A stretch of 64,000 nucleotides of DNA from Colias croceus (lineage: Eukaryota; Arthropoda; Insecta; Lepidoptera; Pieridae), in NCBI RefSeq assembly GCF_905220415.1, contig NC_059539.1, positions 11,532,001-11,596,000 on the forward strand, given 5' to 3'. This document shows, piece by piece, positions 26,387 to 38,932 of the stretch. Within the stretch, counting starts at the first letter, position 1. Each line of letters starts with the position of its first letter. The position numbers were made by a program, and so were the translations under genes. The notes under the pieces are model-generated. The model saw nothing but the letters and a program-made list of their open reading frames with translations. It did not search any database and had not been told where the DNA came from.

Positions 26387-27037
26387 CTACACATAGGCCA
26401 GCGCATTCGCCAGCGCGCTGGCGCGGCGGTGCGCTTGCAAACGCGCTTGTGAGTAATCCACACATTGGAAGGTCGTTCAGTATGGTTTGGTTCGAGCCAA
26501 TGTGCGGACGGATTCAAAATGGATGTAACAAACAAAGAAATAAACACACTTTCACATTTATAATATTAAAATAATATTAAAGTAGGATGCTCTTTGTGAA
26601 GTAAAACATTGTGAGGAAAACGGCATGTCCAAGAACCTTATTTATTTGGCACTTTTAATACATACAACATTTTTATTTTTATGGTACTTATTTTTTGGGT
26701 TCCACAGGCAGTTTTAACTCTGATAGAGCTCAATAAATTTAAATGTTTCCTCGTTACTCATATTGTTCGCCATTTTGTCAAGTTAGGTGTTAATTCGCCG
26801 CAAGAAAAAAACGTGCACTCCTGATCGCTGCTACAGTCAAACTGATCGCGCGGCCAATGTGTGGATGGTGCGCCAAGCTTGCGACAAGTGTCCTTTGAAG
26901 TTTCCGACACCGCACGGCAAGCTCGCAAGCGCGCCGGCCAACGTTCAAATACCTACCACAAGTGCGCATTTCGCCCGTTCTACACATAGACAAGTGCATG
27001 TGCCAGCGCGCTTGCCAGCGCGTTGGCCTATGTGTAG
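26387..27037. mobile_element. Foldback element with nested inverted repeats
   Basis: Outer ends CTACACATAGGCCA and TGGCCTATGTGTAG; an inner pair ATCCACACATTGG (about 26456) and CCAATGTGTGGAT (about 26851). The interior is rich in CCAGCGCGCTGGC-type palindromes. Long hydrophilic ORFs inside are by-products of the repeats. Confidence 0.55.
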
Positions 27038-27333
27038 TGCCGGCATAACACAGAAACAAGCAGGTTTGCTAAATCCTGATCTAATATTATGATGAATTAA
27101 ATGAGTTGTATTGAAACCAGTTGGACGTCACAAAAAAATTAACAACCCATTAAATTTGTACTTTGCACTTATATTTCCAAACCAGTTTTTTTTTTTACAC
27201 TTTGTGTTTTGAATTTAGCACCGGTACTATGTGAAAATGCCGGAACTATTTTATTTTGCTATTTGTGTAGGCGACATATTCACATATCACATGTACATAC
27301 CTAGGTTATTTTTTAATGTTTAAAACGCAAATC

Positions 27334-27490
27334 CATACTTAATATTATAAATGCGATATATAAAGTAACTCTGTCTGTCTGTTACTCAATCACGCCTAAA
27401 CTACTGAAGCAATTTGCATGAAATTTGCTATGGAGATATTTTGATACCCGAGAAAGGACATAGGCTACTTTTTATCCCGGGACTTTTAAT
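27334..27490 (+). repeat. Short interspersed repeat, (CTGT)n plus ACTCAATCACGCC family
   Basis: Truncated forward copy of the family at 5771, ending after CATAGGCTACTTTTTATCCC. Confidence 0.55.
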
Positions 27491-27761
27491 CCGTGTATAT
27501 TTAAGTACCTACTGTATAGCTAGGTTTGCACATGTTCTGCATACAAAAATAAAAACTTTATCGAATTAAATGAATATCCAGTTTTAGGACCTATACCCAC
27601 TTATTGACCAACCATCATTATGTACAGGTATCTGAGAAACAAACGAGGATTTCTTCTCTGCCATTATATGCTAGAAATTATGAACTAGGTAACACATCTT
27701 AAACGTGCAGACGAACATATTACATAATATAACCTCTATGTAATTTTAGGAATTAAATATT

Positions 27762-27990
27762 ACTAGTTTAACGCCCGCGGCTTCGCCCGCTTTGTCTAAA
27801 ACCTAATAAATTACTAGTGGTCCGCCCCGGCTTCGCCCGTGGTACCTACATGTTTAAACTATCCTATCTCTCAAGTTGGATCGAACTGCACATGGTGTGC
27901 GAATTTTATTATAATCGGTTGAGTGGTTTAGGAGTCCATTGAGGACAAACATTGTGACACGAGATTTATATATATTAAGAAGATATACTA
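27762..27990 (-). repeat. Short interspersed repeats, tandem remnants
   Basis: An 5' stub (ACGCCCGCGGCTTCGCCCGC) followed by a longer copy beginning CTAGTGGTCCGCCCCGGCTT. The latter shares GGATCGAACTGCACATGGTG with the repeat at 42345. Confidence 0.55.
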
Positions 27991-28687
27991 AAATCTTCCT
28001 CTTGAATCACTCTTATCTATTAAAAAACCGCATGAAAATCCATTGCGTAGTTTTAAAGATTTAAGCATACAAAGGGACATAGGGACAGAGGAAGCGTTTT
28101 TCTTTTATACTATGTAGTGATTTAAACTCAAATTTAACAGCCTGAAAAATCCTTTAGCTTTCAATTATATTTCCAGTCGACACAGTAAATTATTTCACAT
28201 CTACGTCTCTTTTCTCGTCACTGTTAATTCGTAATATAATTGTCAACAGCAACCGAGGTAAGGTACTTGAGTGCTTGTTATCGAGAGGTCGATACGGTCA
28301 TACAGATAATAATTAATTATTATGCTGACAAATCAATTTATTTTTATCTTGATAATCTGCATTTTAACGAAAGGGCTGTATCTATGGTAACACTTTAAAA
28401 TTTTCTAGATCTGCAAGAAATGCAAAACTATCGCAAATAAATCGCATAAAAAGCTAACTCCTAAGATTATTAAGACCTGAACCAGCTTTATTGAATTTAT
28501 TGAAAGAAAAATTGATTGGAAGCAAACTAATACGCAGTAGCTCCGAATTTTTACTGGGCGTTATAACGCATATCGATAAAAGATTCCACAGACAGCAAAC
28601 ATACACAGTGACTCAGTAAAAAACAGGGTATTTTTCATCGAAATCTCGAAACGAGAGCAGTAATCTAGTACGTGAACTTCAGACCCG

Positions 28688-28807
28688 CTATCCGAAGGCC
28701 AGAGATAGGTTATCGAGTGGAAGGGCTAGCACCGATAAGGGACTGTTCTTTGGCCAGCGATAGCGCGTATCCGTAAGCGCTGATAACTCCACTTGACCTG
28801 CAGGTCA
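28688..28807. promoter_or_regulatory. GATA cluster followed by an everted nuclear-receptor half-site pair
   Basis: GATA or TATC cores begin at 28689, 28704, 28711, 28734, 28759, 28768 and 28782, seven in under 100 bp where about one is expected by chance. TGACCT-GC-AGGTCA follows at 28794-28807, an everted repeat with a 2-nt gap. A possible enhancer; the target gene is unknown. Confidence 0.4.
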
Positions 28808-29424
28808 GAATGCAGTTCCGCTAAGATGCACTCTATAATAATATTGCCTGATTTCCACGTACATTCTTGCACTGAGTTCTCTTTAGCAAAATTAATTGTG
28901 GTTTAGTCACCTCAAACTTTCATTTGAAAGAAATATATCGATAAGATCTCTTTGGTTTAAAAACTCATCAAGTATCACCAAGGAGTTAACAAGAATAAAG
29001 ATTGTAAAAAACATTTCCGACGATTATTGGTTGATCACAATCCAACGTAATCAAGTACAATATGCTTATGTAAAGGAATAATATAGGTACTGAGAGGAAC
29101 GATGAGCACGTCTCAATGGAGGTAATAATCATAAATCATAATACCTTCAGACTAAGACCCTTATCTTAGATAAGAAGAAATCGACCGACACTGATGTCTT
29201 TTATGTAGGTCGATATAGGATTACACTAATGTACACAATAACATAATGCGTTTTTATGTAGCACCTTGGATACACTTATTTTTGTAAAATTGCTCACTAG
29301 CTTGACGCATGTGATGTAAAAAGTTAAAAGACAATAGTTGGTTTTATATGCAAAATATAAAGAAAGATACATTTGCTTTGCGCAGGAATGACAAGAAAAA
29401 ACATTATTTTCTTAATATAATCTA

Positions 29425-29583
29425 CTATAAAAAATATGTCGGGTTTTCCTTCCTGACGCTATAACTCCAGAACGCACTAACCGATTTCGACGGCTTTGCA
29501 TTCATTGGAATGGTCTCGGGCTCCGTGAGGTTTATAGCAAAAAAAAGGCTGGCGGCGAAACGGAGTTCGCCCGGTTTGCTAGT
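29425..29583 (+). repeat. Short interspersed repeat, GAGTTCGCCCGGTTTGCTAG tail
   Basis: ATAACTCCAGAACGCACTAA, CCGATTTCGACGGCTTTGCA and the tail CGGAGTTCGCCCGGTTTGCT mark a degraded short repeat related to the CTTCGCCC families. Confidence 0.45.
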
Positions 29584-30582
29584 TTTTAATAAAAAAATAT
29601 AGAAAATTATAGCAACCCAGCGAAACAGAAATCGAAAATTGATTCAACATTCGACTGGCACAAACCAATTTGTCAACCCCGTTTCAAAGCTAAGACCACC
29701 TTGCATGTATTACCTCAACACAACTACACTATCCCACAAAACAAAACCAATTAAAATTAGACTACAATAATAGACACACAAGAGCAACGGAGTCTAGTCT
29801 GGAGGTCAATTATGTATTAATTAAAAGTAAAACATTACCAACAGGAAAGAAATAAGAACAAGTTTATAAGTGGTCGCTCCACATAATTTATTCTTGACAT
29901 TCACGAGTATTCTTTTTCGTTTTAACTGCAAAATGTCGCAGCATTTGTGGGCGGTTTTTTGTTGAACATCTTTATGGCAAGGAAGATAACTTTCGTGTGG
30001 AACATTACGGTTATTTTACATTCGTAATTAAACTTAGCTATTTGTTTCCATTTACTTTGCGCCAAAACAGTTATAAAGCTCAAAATATTTTTGATAACGT
30101 ATCGTACTCATACAGTTGATCGTTCCATGCAAAATTTGAAATTTTGTTGAAGAGGTTCAAAATTATCAGCTTCACAATTATCAGCTCCTCCCCATTCCAC
30201 TATTACATTGTTGCATTTACATATTTAAATACCATAAAGGTTTGAACTGTGGGTTTGAATGATAATGACACATTTTCCGAACAATGCAAGGTAAAAACGC
30301 GTGTAATAGCACTGATAATAATATAATACTATGTAATAGCTTGTAATCTAGATACGTTATTAGATCAAAGTGTAAATAACCACAAATAAGGCCATAATTT
30401 AATATTTCAATCACGTACCGATCATGTTTATTATAACCCTAAAATGTAAGGGATGTTGTATCCAGTTAGCAACAACCCCAATTATTCCACTATAAATTAT
30501 TCATAATTAAGCCCGAATCAAGTGTGTTATATTTGAGGTGATTTGAGGTATAGCGAAATGATTAACAAATATTATACATCCA

Positions 30583-30815
30583 TATCTACTAATATTATAA
30601 ATGCGAAAGTAACTCTGTCTGTCTGTTACTCAATCACGCTTGAACCAATTTGCATGAAATTTGGTATAGAGATATTTTGATACCCGAGAAAGGACATAGG
30701 CTACTTTTTACCCCGGGAAATAGGATAGGTTTTATTCCGGAAATCCCACGGGAACGGGAACTATGCGGATTTTTCTTTGACTGCGCGGGCGAAGCCGCGG
30801 GCGGAAAGCTAGTAC
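30583..30815 (+). repeat. Short interspersed repeat, CCGCGGGCGGAAAGCTAG-tail family
   Basis: Nearly complete forward copy, TACTAATATTATAAATGCGA to GCGGGCGGAAAGCTAGTA. Confidence 0.65.
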
Positions 30816-33800
30816 TTCATATTTAATAACAACATAGAAAATTCGCTTTGGCCGGTAACATTCGATCAATTATTTAATATTACCAGGCAACATGCCAACA
30901 TAAATATTTAAATACCCTATTTAACTTAAGAACAGTTGACTTCTAATTAATTCCTATTTTTTTATTAATCGTTCGTCTAGCTCTAACAAAATAGTCTATA
31001 AATACAAACAAATCGCGATATAAATATTATGTGATTAATTGAAGTGATACAAAGTTCATTATTGCGGAATTAAATTAAAATACACAAACGATATCTTTGA
31101 TACTTTGAACTTCGCAATGCGGATGAAGCAAAAGACTAAGGTCTTTCCGAATTCATTGAGAATAAGCTAGAAACCATGAATATTATGTATATTGTCTAAC
31201 TAATGCAACAATAATGAATAATTATGCTAATTCGAGTTGAATTTTCGTATTAATTCCAGTAGCTTTTAATAATACACGTATACATAGCACGTTCAATAAA
31301 TACTCTCTCATAGCTATTTAAGCTATGAGAATCTATTTTGATAAATTATTTTGCTGTGTTTACTCAATAAATGCAACTACCTATATCCAACAAAAAATCG
31401 GTCAATAGTTTTTATCCCTAACGAACAATATCCTGCAACGTCTTAAACGTATGGACCTCAAAAATATACGATTAATTATTTATGAGATAATAATTAATAA
31501 TATATTTTTGAGATACACATCATAATTATTTTTTATCTTTTCCGCTTATCTGACAACACAGCTTCTCCGCAGTGTGACAATAACAGATAATAAGTGGTAG
31601 AGTGATGTCTCATGTCTGCCGATGTGGACTTTGCCCACACGTTTGTCGTGTTAGAATTTAGATGATAACTTATTAGTTATTACATGTTATATAGCACGCA
31701 CTTTTAATAGTCCACTTACACTTAACAGATTATAAGGCGGCAAAGTAGCATTTTTTATTGATTATAAAAATGAAACAAAACAAAAATTTCAGTAGTTATC
31801 GTGGAGTGTAAAAAAAAAGTATTACATCGTATATTAATCCACGGAATAATTAACTAATTAAAATTCTAGAATGCTAGGTATTTTCAATATAGGTAAGAAG
31901 TCCGGGACATCTCGTTCGGATGAAAGCGTAATAGAAGATCAGCGTTAAAATGTTCGTAACGCAGAGTACGTTATTACATTCCTACTTAACTTACGTACCT
32001 ATCTAATACATATGGTAATACTGTGCTAATACTTTGTTCATTTTGTCAAGGACTGCCTATATTTTATTCTTCGTGAATAGTTTGTTCTAATGAGAAATAG
32101 GTATCTTGAAAAACTTACCGCAAATCGCAATTTGTTCTCAAAATCTACACTATAATATACTAAAAACAGAAGAATAAAAACTCATAAGAGATTCAGCAAA
32201 CAATGACAAACGATCATTTAATAAATCTCACGCCATAATAGCACATTAGGTCACCCGACGCTTCTGAACCCTGCCCTCAAATTAGATGATGCAAGGTCAC
32301 GGCCGCCAGATCGGGCTACATCGCGCGATCAAAACATTTATAAACATTTTAGCGGGTACTGACTACCGAGAAAAAAAGAAAACGAAAAAAGCAGCACGCG
32401 GCGGACCTTCCCGCGTTTTTGGAACACGGTTTAAAAAAAGAAAATGGTACATATGGCTTCTGCCATCTGTTGTACAACTTAAGAATATTGAGAACTCTAC
32501 TGTTGTCAATTAATAGATACTGTATTGATAGTGCTTAGGGGCTGTCCATTAATCACGTGAGGCTCGAAAGGGGGGAGGGAGGGGTCCATAAAAAATCACG
32601 AAATATCATCAGGGGGAGGGGGGGTAAAGTCAAGTAACACGTGTACTTATTTTTTCGGCAAGCATGCGATACTCAACTGAAAAGCGCTAACTCGCTTTCA
32701 ATATACACCCTATGTGAGTACTTTGACCAATAACTTGATTTTTGAAGAAAAATAAATTATGAAACAAAAATCTGTCCCGGCAAACATTGTTGTGCCTTAC
32801 TCTTATCACTTAGGGGTATGAAAAATAGATGTACCAGATACACAATTTCATGAGAATCGCTGCAGTTGTTTTCAAGATATAGGTAGGAGGTTTTACAGAA
32901 ATTTATCAAATAAAACAAGTGAGTTGCCATGCCCATCTTTTCCAATACAATAACTAAACAAACATTGATTTTTATATACATATGTATTGTAATTGCAACT
33001 TGTGTGTAAATAGTAAATGTTACATTGACTTTAAATACATCAGTAAACAGTAAATTTTCTTTTTCTAAATGAAATCTGTAAATTTTGAATGTTTAGTAAA
33101 AATGACCAGTATAAAGCCAAATCACCTTTGAGTTTTTCTTTGTGTTTACTTCCGGATCATCACAGGCCGAGCCAGAACAATATTTAAATATCATACTGTA
33201 ATTAAGTAAAAAAACATTTTTAGATTACTTCCTAGTATAGGTAATTTGGAATAAACAAATAATTAAAAAAATCAATCAAGCTTCATAATTATGTGTTTTC
33301 AATTAGAAAGCTATCTTCACTGATAATACACACTGCTAATATAGACTATTTTGTTATTGAGGGTCAACCTGGCCAAAGCTAGGCATTTAGTATTATATTT
33401 AAACTATGTGGTAAGAGATTCCAAAAATAAAGTAGATACTTAGTAGTTTCTTCTTACATTCAATTAATTCCTTCCATTCCTGTTAAATATTTTCACACAT
33501 TTTTAATTACCTTAAAAGTTTAGATACATACAGATAGTGTAATATTAGACTTATTAATTTTAATGAAAATTACAAATTATTATTGTTCTAATTATTTCCT
33601 CAACTGCTCAGTTTTAATAAATGGGTTAAAATTATTAGTAATGTATTGTACATTCCAATACACGTAGTTATAGTAAAAAGCATTCGCACATCATCAAAAA
33701 AAACACATTTCCCTATTTTGAAGTCAATCGGGTAAAATTGTCATAAATAATAAAAAATGAGGGTGGAATAAGTGCGACGTACGGAATTAGATTTCGAGAA

Positions 33801-34014
33801 AATTTGTAGTTATTACGTTAAGTACCGGCTATCTTGAAACAAAAATATATTCTTAAATTACACTTTCATTGTCTTCATAGTTTTGTTAGAAAAAAGGATT
33901 TAAACATTTAAATACGAAAATGAAAAACGTTTAACGTATAGGTTATAAAATGCGATACTTAGGTATACCGAATAAGAATATAAAATTATGCACGGCAATG
34001 AATAAATAATTACT
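30816..34014. other. Gene-poor AT-rich sequence
   Basis: No gene recognised. Contains a GC-richer spot at about 32240-32430 with GGTCACGGCCGCCAG (32295-32309) and the transposon end fragment at 32537. Confidence 0.4.
32537..32645 (+). repeat. DNA-transposon end fragment
   Basis: GGGGCTGTCCATTAATCACG followed by G-rich AGGGGGGAGGGAGG runs resembles terminal pieces of insect Tc1-like MITEs. No partner end was found. Confidence 0.35.
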
Positions 34015-34130
34015 TACAGTCGGTCTCGTTGTGTTTTCGTTCACTGAAAAAATTACACTTGTAAATTATCACTGAATTTTCAAATAAACTAGAGGTAAAC
34101 ACTGGCACAATCTGTCTTTATTTCAACGTC
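34015..34130 (-). promoter_or_regulatory. Candidate untranslated first exon, minus strand
   Basis: The minus strand reads TTTCAGTGAACGAAAACACA, then GAGACCGACT/GTAAGT with the donor at 34018-34013. It contains no ATG, as expected of a 5' UTR exon. It points leftward into the gene-poor region. Confidence 0.25.
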
Positions 34131-35017
34131 GACTGGTGAGCGCAAACCCGACCAACCCGAAGTTGTACCTAACTAGTGTGGTGTGTTGCTGCGTCAACAA
34201 TGCAGAACTGTCAAATAATCGATTCTTGTTATTCGATTATTTACAGTTACTAAACTTATAAAATTGAACCATCGTTTAAAAGTTGTAAATAATCACTTAA
34301 TATGCTTTTTTGTCAACTTACTACTGTAACAGACATTGTGTATTTTTATAGGTGTAAAAACCATTACGAACCTACGAAACTCGATTATGCCAAAATCGAT
34401 TTTCAAACTTTGACATGAAGAATTTGAATTATGTCGCAGTTCGCTGTGGGATGGGGACCTCAACCAATAGGAACGAAGAAAGACCCCTGGAAAAGTGGCG
34501 TGATCTCGACGTCACTTCAGTCTTCACGTGTATGTATAGGTAGGTACTTGGTAGGTACTCAACTACTCAGCTATAAGCTTTGTAGTTGTACCTATGTCTG
34601 TGCTTTAAACCTGGTGTTTATGTATTTTATTTTATCATATTTCAATAAATGCTTGTCTTTTAAGTTGTGATTATTACTAAATAACTGGGTAAATTTTACC
34701 TAAACAAATCAATAAACCTCAAAGCTCTACAAAAGTTTCGGATAGCTCTTCTAGAGCTATCTATATATTCCGATCCATCCATCCATCTGTTGGTTGATTT
34801 TTACATTTCATACCGTTTTCACTTTTCATACGTTTAAAAATCACCTATTTAATTTTTTAATGTAGGTACCTACTACGTTTATAGATGTTTGTTATTTTAT
34901 TAGGTATATGCGACTGCGCTAGAAAGAAAGTTTTTTTATAGAATTAAAACCTAACTACTTATTATAAAAAATCTTTTGAGTCTATAAAATACAATTTTAT
35001 TATTTATCCTTCTATCA

Positions 35018-35142
35018 GTTGGTTGCCTGGAAGAGATCACTCATAAGTTATAAGGCCGCCTTCTGTGCTGTTTTTCTTTTAGAATAAGTTTTGTTTGTAT
35101 TTTATGTATTTTGGCAGCACAATATAGAGTATAAATAAATAA
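35018..35142 (+). repeat. LINE 3' tail, same family as 55970-56272
   Basis: Shares GTTGGTTGCCTGGAAGA, AAGGCCGCC and the terminal GTATAAATAAATAA-like end with the SUMO protease intron copy. No coding part remains. Confidence 0.55.
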
Positions 35143-35514
35143 TTTTTTCGAGGGTGGGTAGATTCTTATCGGAAGCTGTGTTTCTGTCTGCTACACAGAA
35201 CAAACTTTACTGTTCTGTGGTTCTGTGTGTTTACTTAGAGTATATTATGTATTAGCAAGCAATCATTTATAGTTCTGGAATAAGGCAGTAGGTACCTCTG
35301 CAAAATTTTATTTAATTATAAGGACGTTAAAGTTTTAATGTATACCTATAAAATATACTTTAAATACATAATATATATACAAGGTTTCCCAGAAATTGTG
35401 AATAATCTGAATTTTGATATGATTCTGATACGTGCGTGCGCGCGAGAGGGGGGGGGGGGTCAGTCATCTCCCAAATTCCCATCGCCATGGCCATCGCCCC
35501 AAAATTATTCCAAA

Positions 35515-35557
35515 CGGCTCGCGAGCCGCGTCTGCTGTAGACGCGGTTCACGAGCCG
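35515..35557. other. GC-rich hairpin
   Basis: CGGCTCGCGAGCCGCGTCT, a 5-nt loop, then AGACGCGGTTCACGAGCCG; 16 of 19 pairs match. Lies just after a G10 run. Confidence 0.5.
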
Positions 35558-35744
35558 TCTGCCGTTTTCCCACTTTTTCTCGCATTTGTGGACATCACGT
35601 CCGCAGTTAGTGTCCTATTTCCGATCTTTTTCTTTACATATTGTGCTGCCTGATAATGTTATTCCTAAATTACCATAAACAACGTAATTTCTCAGCTTTT
35701 TCTGAGAGAATTTACTTGTACTATTTTATTTATTTATACTTCAT

Positions 35745-35865
35745 TAATTGTACAAACATGGACAAAGCAGAAAAAAAAGAACAATATCACAAAAAAGCAT
35801 CATTTGTACAAAAGGCAGCCTTATTGCTGAACAGCAATCTCTACCAGGCAACCTGGTAGGCAAGG
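35745..35865 (-). repeat. LINE-like 3' tail
   Basis: GGCAGCCTTATTGCTGAACA and the CTACCAGGCAACC block on the plus strand resemble, in reverse, the 3' ends of lepidopteran LINEs. Just upstream of phosphatase exon 1. Confidence 0.4.
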
Positions 35866-36101
35866 AAATGTATGAAGGTCGTGGGATAGCGCAAAATAAA
35901 TGATTATAATATTTTACCTATACCACAGAATACATAATAGTAGCTAAACGCTACCTATACTATCGTCTTATATGACATCAATATTTAAGAAATCAGATGA
36001 CATGACAATTTCATAATAACTATCTTGCCGAAGATAAGGGGTCAAGGGATTTAAAAATTTCTAGTAGATTTGTAGGTAAAATTTCTCCAGACACAACAAT
36101 T

Positions 36102-38932
36102 ATGTTCAAAAACTACAAAGACATACGTGATGTTGTTTCCTTATTGGTATATTGTCCGTATGAAAGAGCATACCTTTTGAGTAAAGAATCAAATGGAGAG
36201 TACTGGATACCGTCTTGTAAAACTGATAAAAGCTGCTGGAAAACCACGGCGCACAAGTTACATTTTGAGGTGAAGTAATAAATAATTTTAGTTACTCGGG
36301 GTAGTAGACATAGTTATGTTTTTGAATTTGTTTATGACTAGATTTCCGCCCGCGGCTTCGCCCGCGTTTTCAAAGAAACACGGGCATAGTTCCCGTTCCT
36401 GTGAAATTTCTGGGATGCAAAGTACCTAGGCTATGTGTTATTCTGGGTCTTCAGCTACCTACATACCAAATTACATTGTAAGCGGTTCTGTAGTTTTTAC
36501 GTGAAAAAATAACAAACATCCATCTATCCTCACTAACTTTAACATTTATAATTTTTTGCAGTTGCAAATGCAGTGAATAACAAGAATTCAACAAATCTGA
36601 AAGTTATCTTCCTAATATGATAAAAGTTTTTCGTTTCAGTTATTTGGCATGGATTCATCAGCCCAGTGTCACCCGCTGCGGGTCTACAAGATCTGGCTCC
36701 CTAACCACACCCTCACCTGTGTGTACCATGCTGTGTATAAAGTTGCTATTAAATCAGACGTAAAGAAGAGGGTTAAGCATAGAGCGGTAATTGTTCTCGG
36801 ATGGTATATAGATAGGGAGGCGAAGAGGGGAATTTTCTGTAATACTCGAGCGTGGCAGTTTAAGATATGAGAGATACCTTAGACCTAATAGAACAACCTT
36901 GTTAACTATTTAGCTCTATATGTAGTGACGCGCGCCTAGGATAGACGATCAGATTAGTAAAAAATTATCGATAGTCTGAAATACTCGAGCGCGTCAGATT
37001 AAGATATTGGGGGTTGATTTTAGTGTTTTAAGACTAAATTTAACTAATCTGACCATAAGTCCTTGACGCCGCCGAGTTATAGGGTCGCGAACTTGTAAAA
37101 AAAAACGTTAATCCGGCATTCTCGAGCGTGATTGTTTTTATTTTTATTTTGAAGAATATAATCTAAAACTTATTAAAAATACAAAATCTGCCGGTTTCCG
37201 CATGACCGGAAGTCTGGAGGAGCCATTTCATCTTCCGAAAAACGCGTTGCAGCATATAAGTCGCAAACTTTACTTTTTACAAAAAAAAAGTTTAAATAAA
37301 CAGAAAAGGTAATTTTATTTTACAAAAAAAGGTCTCTTTTCATTTTTGTCCAAAGTTAAAACTTTTTTTACTTGAAGCATCGTAAAAACTCAAACTCCCG
37401 GTTTTTTGTGTATATCTCGAAAACTGAGGGAGTTAAGAAAAATTGATATGAAATAACGATGATTAAAAAAAAGAAACCCACAAACCTTTTTCGGTCAGAT
37501 TAAGAGAACCCACCAACATTTTTGTCAGATTAAGAAAATATGCTTTCAGGATACCGAGATAAACCTCCCCTATGAAAATCTGACGCGCTCGAGTATTTCA
37601 AAAGGACTCTTTTTTTCTGCATTTTCAAAAATTCATCATAACTTATCGTCATGTCGTAATCGTCAGTTTTTTTAAGGGGAGCTTCCTTGGGGCCTACTTA
37701 ACACCCCTTCCGAAAATCTGACGCGCTCGAGTAAAATTTTTTTTTTGTGCATTTTTGACGAATTTATATGCCTAGCCCCACCACGCAAACCGGCAGATTA
37801 GTATACCGTTGTTATCAGAGGGACTTGGGGCATACGTAGTATGAATATCTGACGCGCTCGAGAATGCCCAAGTTACTGTTTTTTTTTACATTTTTGAAAA
37901 TTCGTACACGCCAAACCCACCGCTAAAATGGTTTTTACCATAGAAGCTTTTCTTTTCGAAATTATTTTTTCTTTCGATTTTGATAAGTCTCGACGACGCC
38001 GTTGAATTACGCCATTTAGCTACCTCGCCTCCCTATCTAATAAATTTGGAAGGAAGATTTCCTCTTTTCTTTTTTTTACGGTTTTTCATTCATAGATTAT
38101 GCTTAGATAATTAATAACAATTAAGCTTGTCCGTACGATAAAGGTTTTCATAGAATAAATAATTAATAATATGTAGTTGAATCAGGGTTCGTTTATATTA
38201 ATTTTTTAACATTGCGGATGCTTCCTTAGATAAAAAAAAGACGTGTGGCACTCGGGGACTGCCGCGGCCGCGGTAAAGCTATTGCATAGCATGCCTTCAA
38301 GCCACACCTCCGTGCCCGTCGGAGTGGGGAGCGTGAGGTTTTTCGTTACGCAATTTCTGGATTCGGTCCCCGCGCTCAAGGCCCGCGATAGAAGCTATGC
38401 AATAGCTTAAAAATCGTCTCTCTTGTTATAAAACAAACTAACAAATATATGTATAACAAAGAATTATTCAGGGTATAAGGAATCGACTGCAATGGTTCAC
38501 AATGGTAGAACTAGAGCGGTTACGAGCGCACACCAACCTTCGTAGTCCGGAGTTGGCGATCTTCGCGCAAATGGCCGTTGGAGATGTGCTACCGAAGGAC
38601 TTGGATGTTCTTGTTTGTATTTTATTTAATACTAAGTAACTAGTAACTACATAATTTAAAAATATATTTTATAAGTATAAAATCGACCTTAGTGGTGGAG
38701 ATTGGAGGAGGCCAGTGGCCAATATACAAAAAGAAAGTAAAAAAAAAAAACTAACTTAATTTAAAGAATTTCTTCCACTTAGGTACGTATTTTATTTAGG
38801 AATTCGAGCCGGGTATCCTAGTGGAGATTTGCGAAGACAATATACTGCTTGGTGTCGAAGTAGCGGCTGGAGCGGTCGCGCTCGCGTCTCCGCATTGCCA
38901 GTTGTTACAAGCTGCTAATTATTTGAAAGAAG
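36102..38932 (+). CDS. Exons 1-4: N-terminal Nudix-like region of the phosphatase gene
   Basis: Residues 1 to about 196. The run EYWIPSCKTDKSCW, followed by a helix ending HFELFGMD, has the layout of a Nudix hydrolase box (W-x-P-G-G ... R-E-x-x-E-E-x-G). The glycines and all but one of the metal-binding glutamates are replaced (KLHFEL where REUXEE is expected). Strand-like segments such as AYLLSKES and LRVYKIWL before and after it, and the later LRSPELAIF helix, also suit the fold. My reading is a Nudix fold without hydrolase activity, perhaps a ligand- or protein-binding module. Introns 1 to 3 are phase 0 and intron 4 is phase 1. This is a pattern judgement made by eye; a structure prediction could overturn it. 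Confidence 0.5.

Noticed and set aside
26787..27092. Overlapping ORFs of about 90-100 aa on both strands
   Set aside because: Both lie within the palindromic GC-rich foldback element and reflect its base composition.
35432..35653. ORFs across the G-run and GC hairpin
   Set aside because: They depend on a homopolymer and hairpin and occur in several frames at once.
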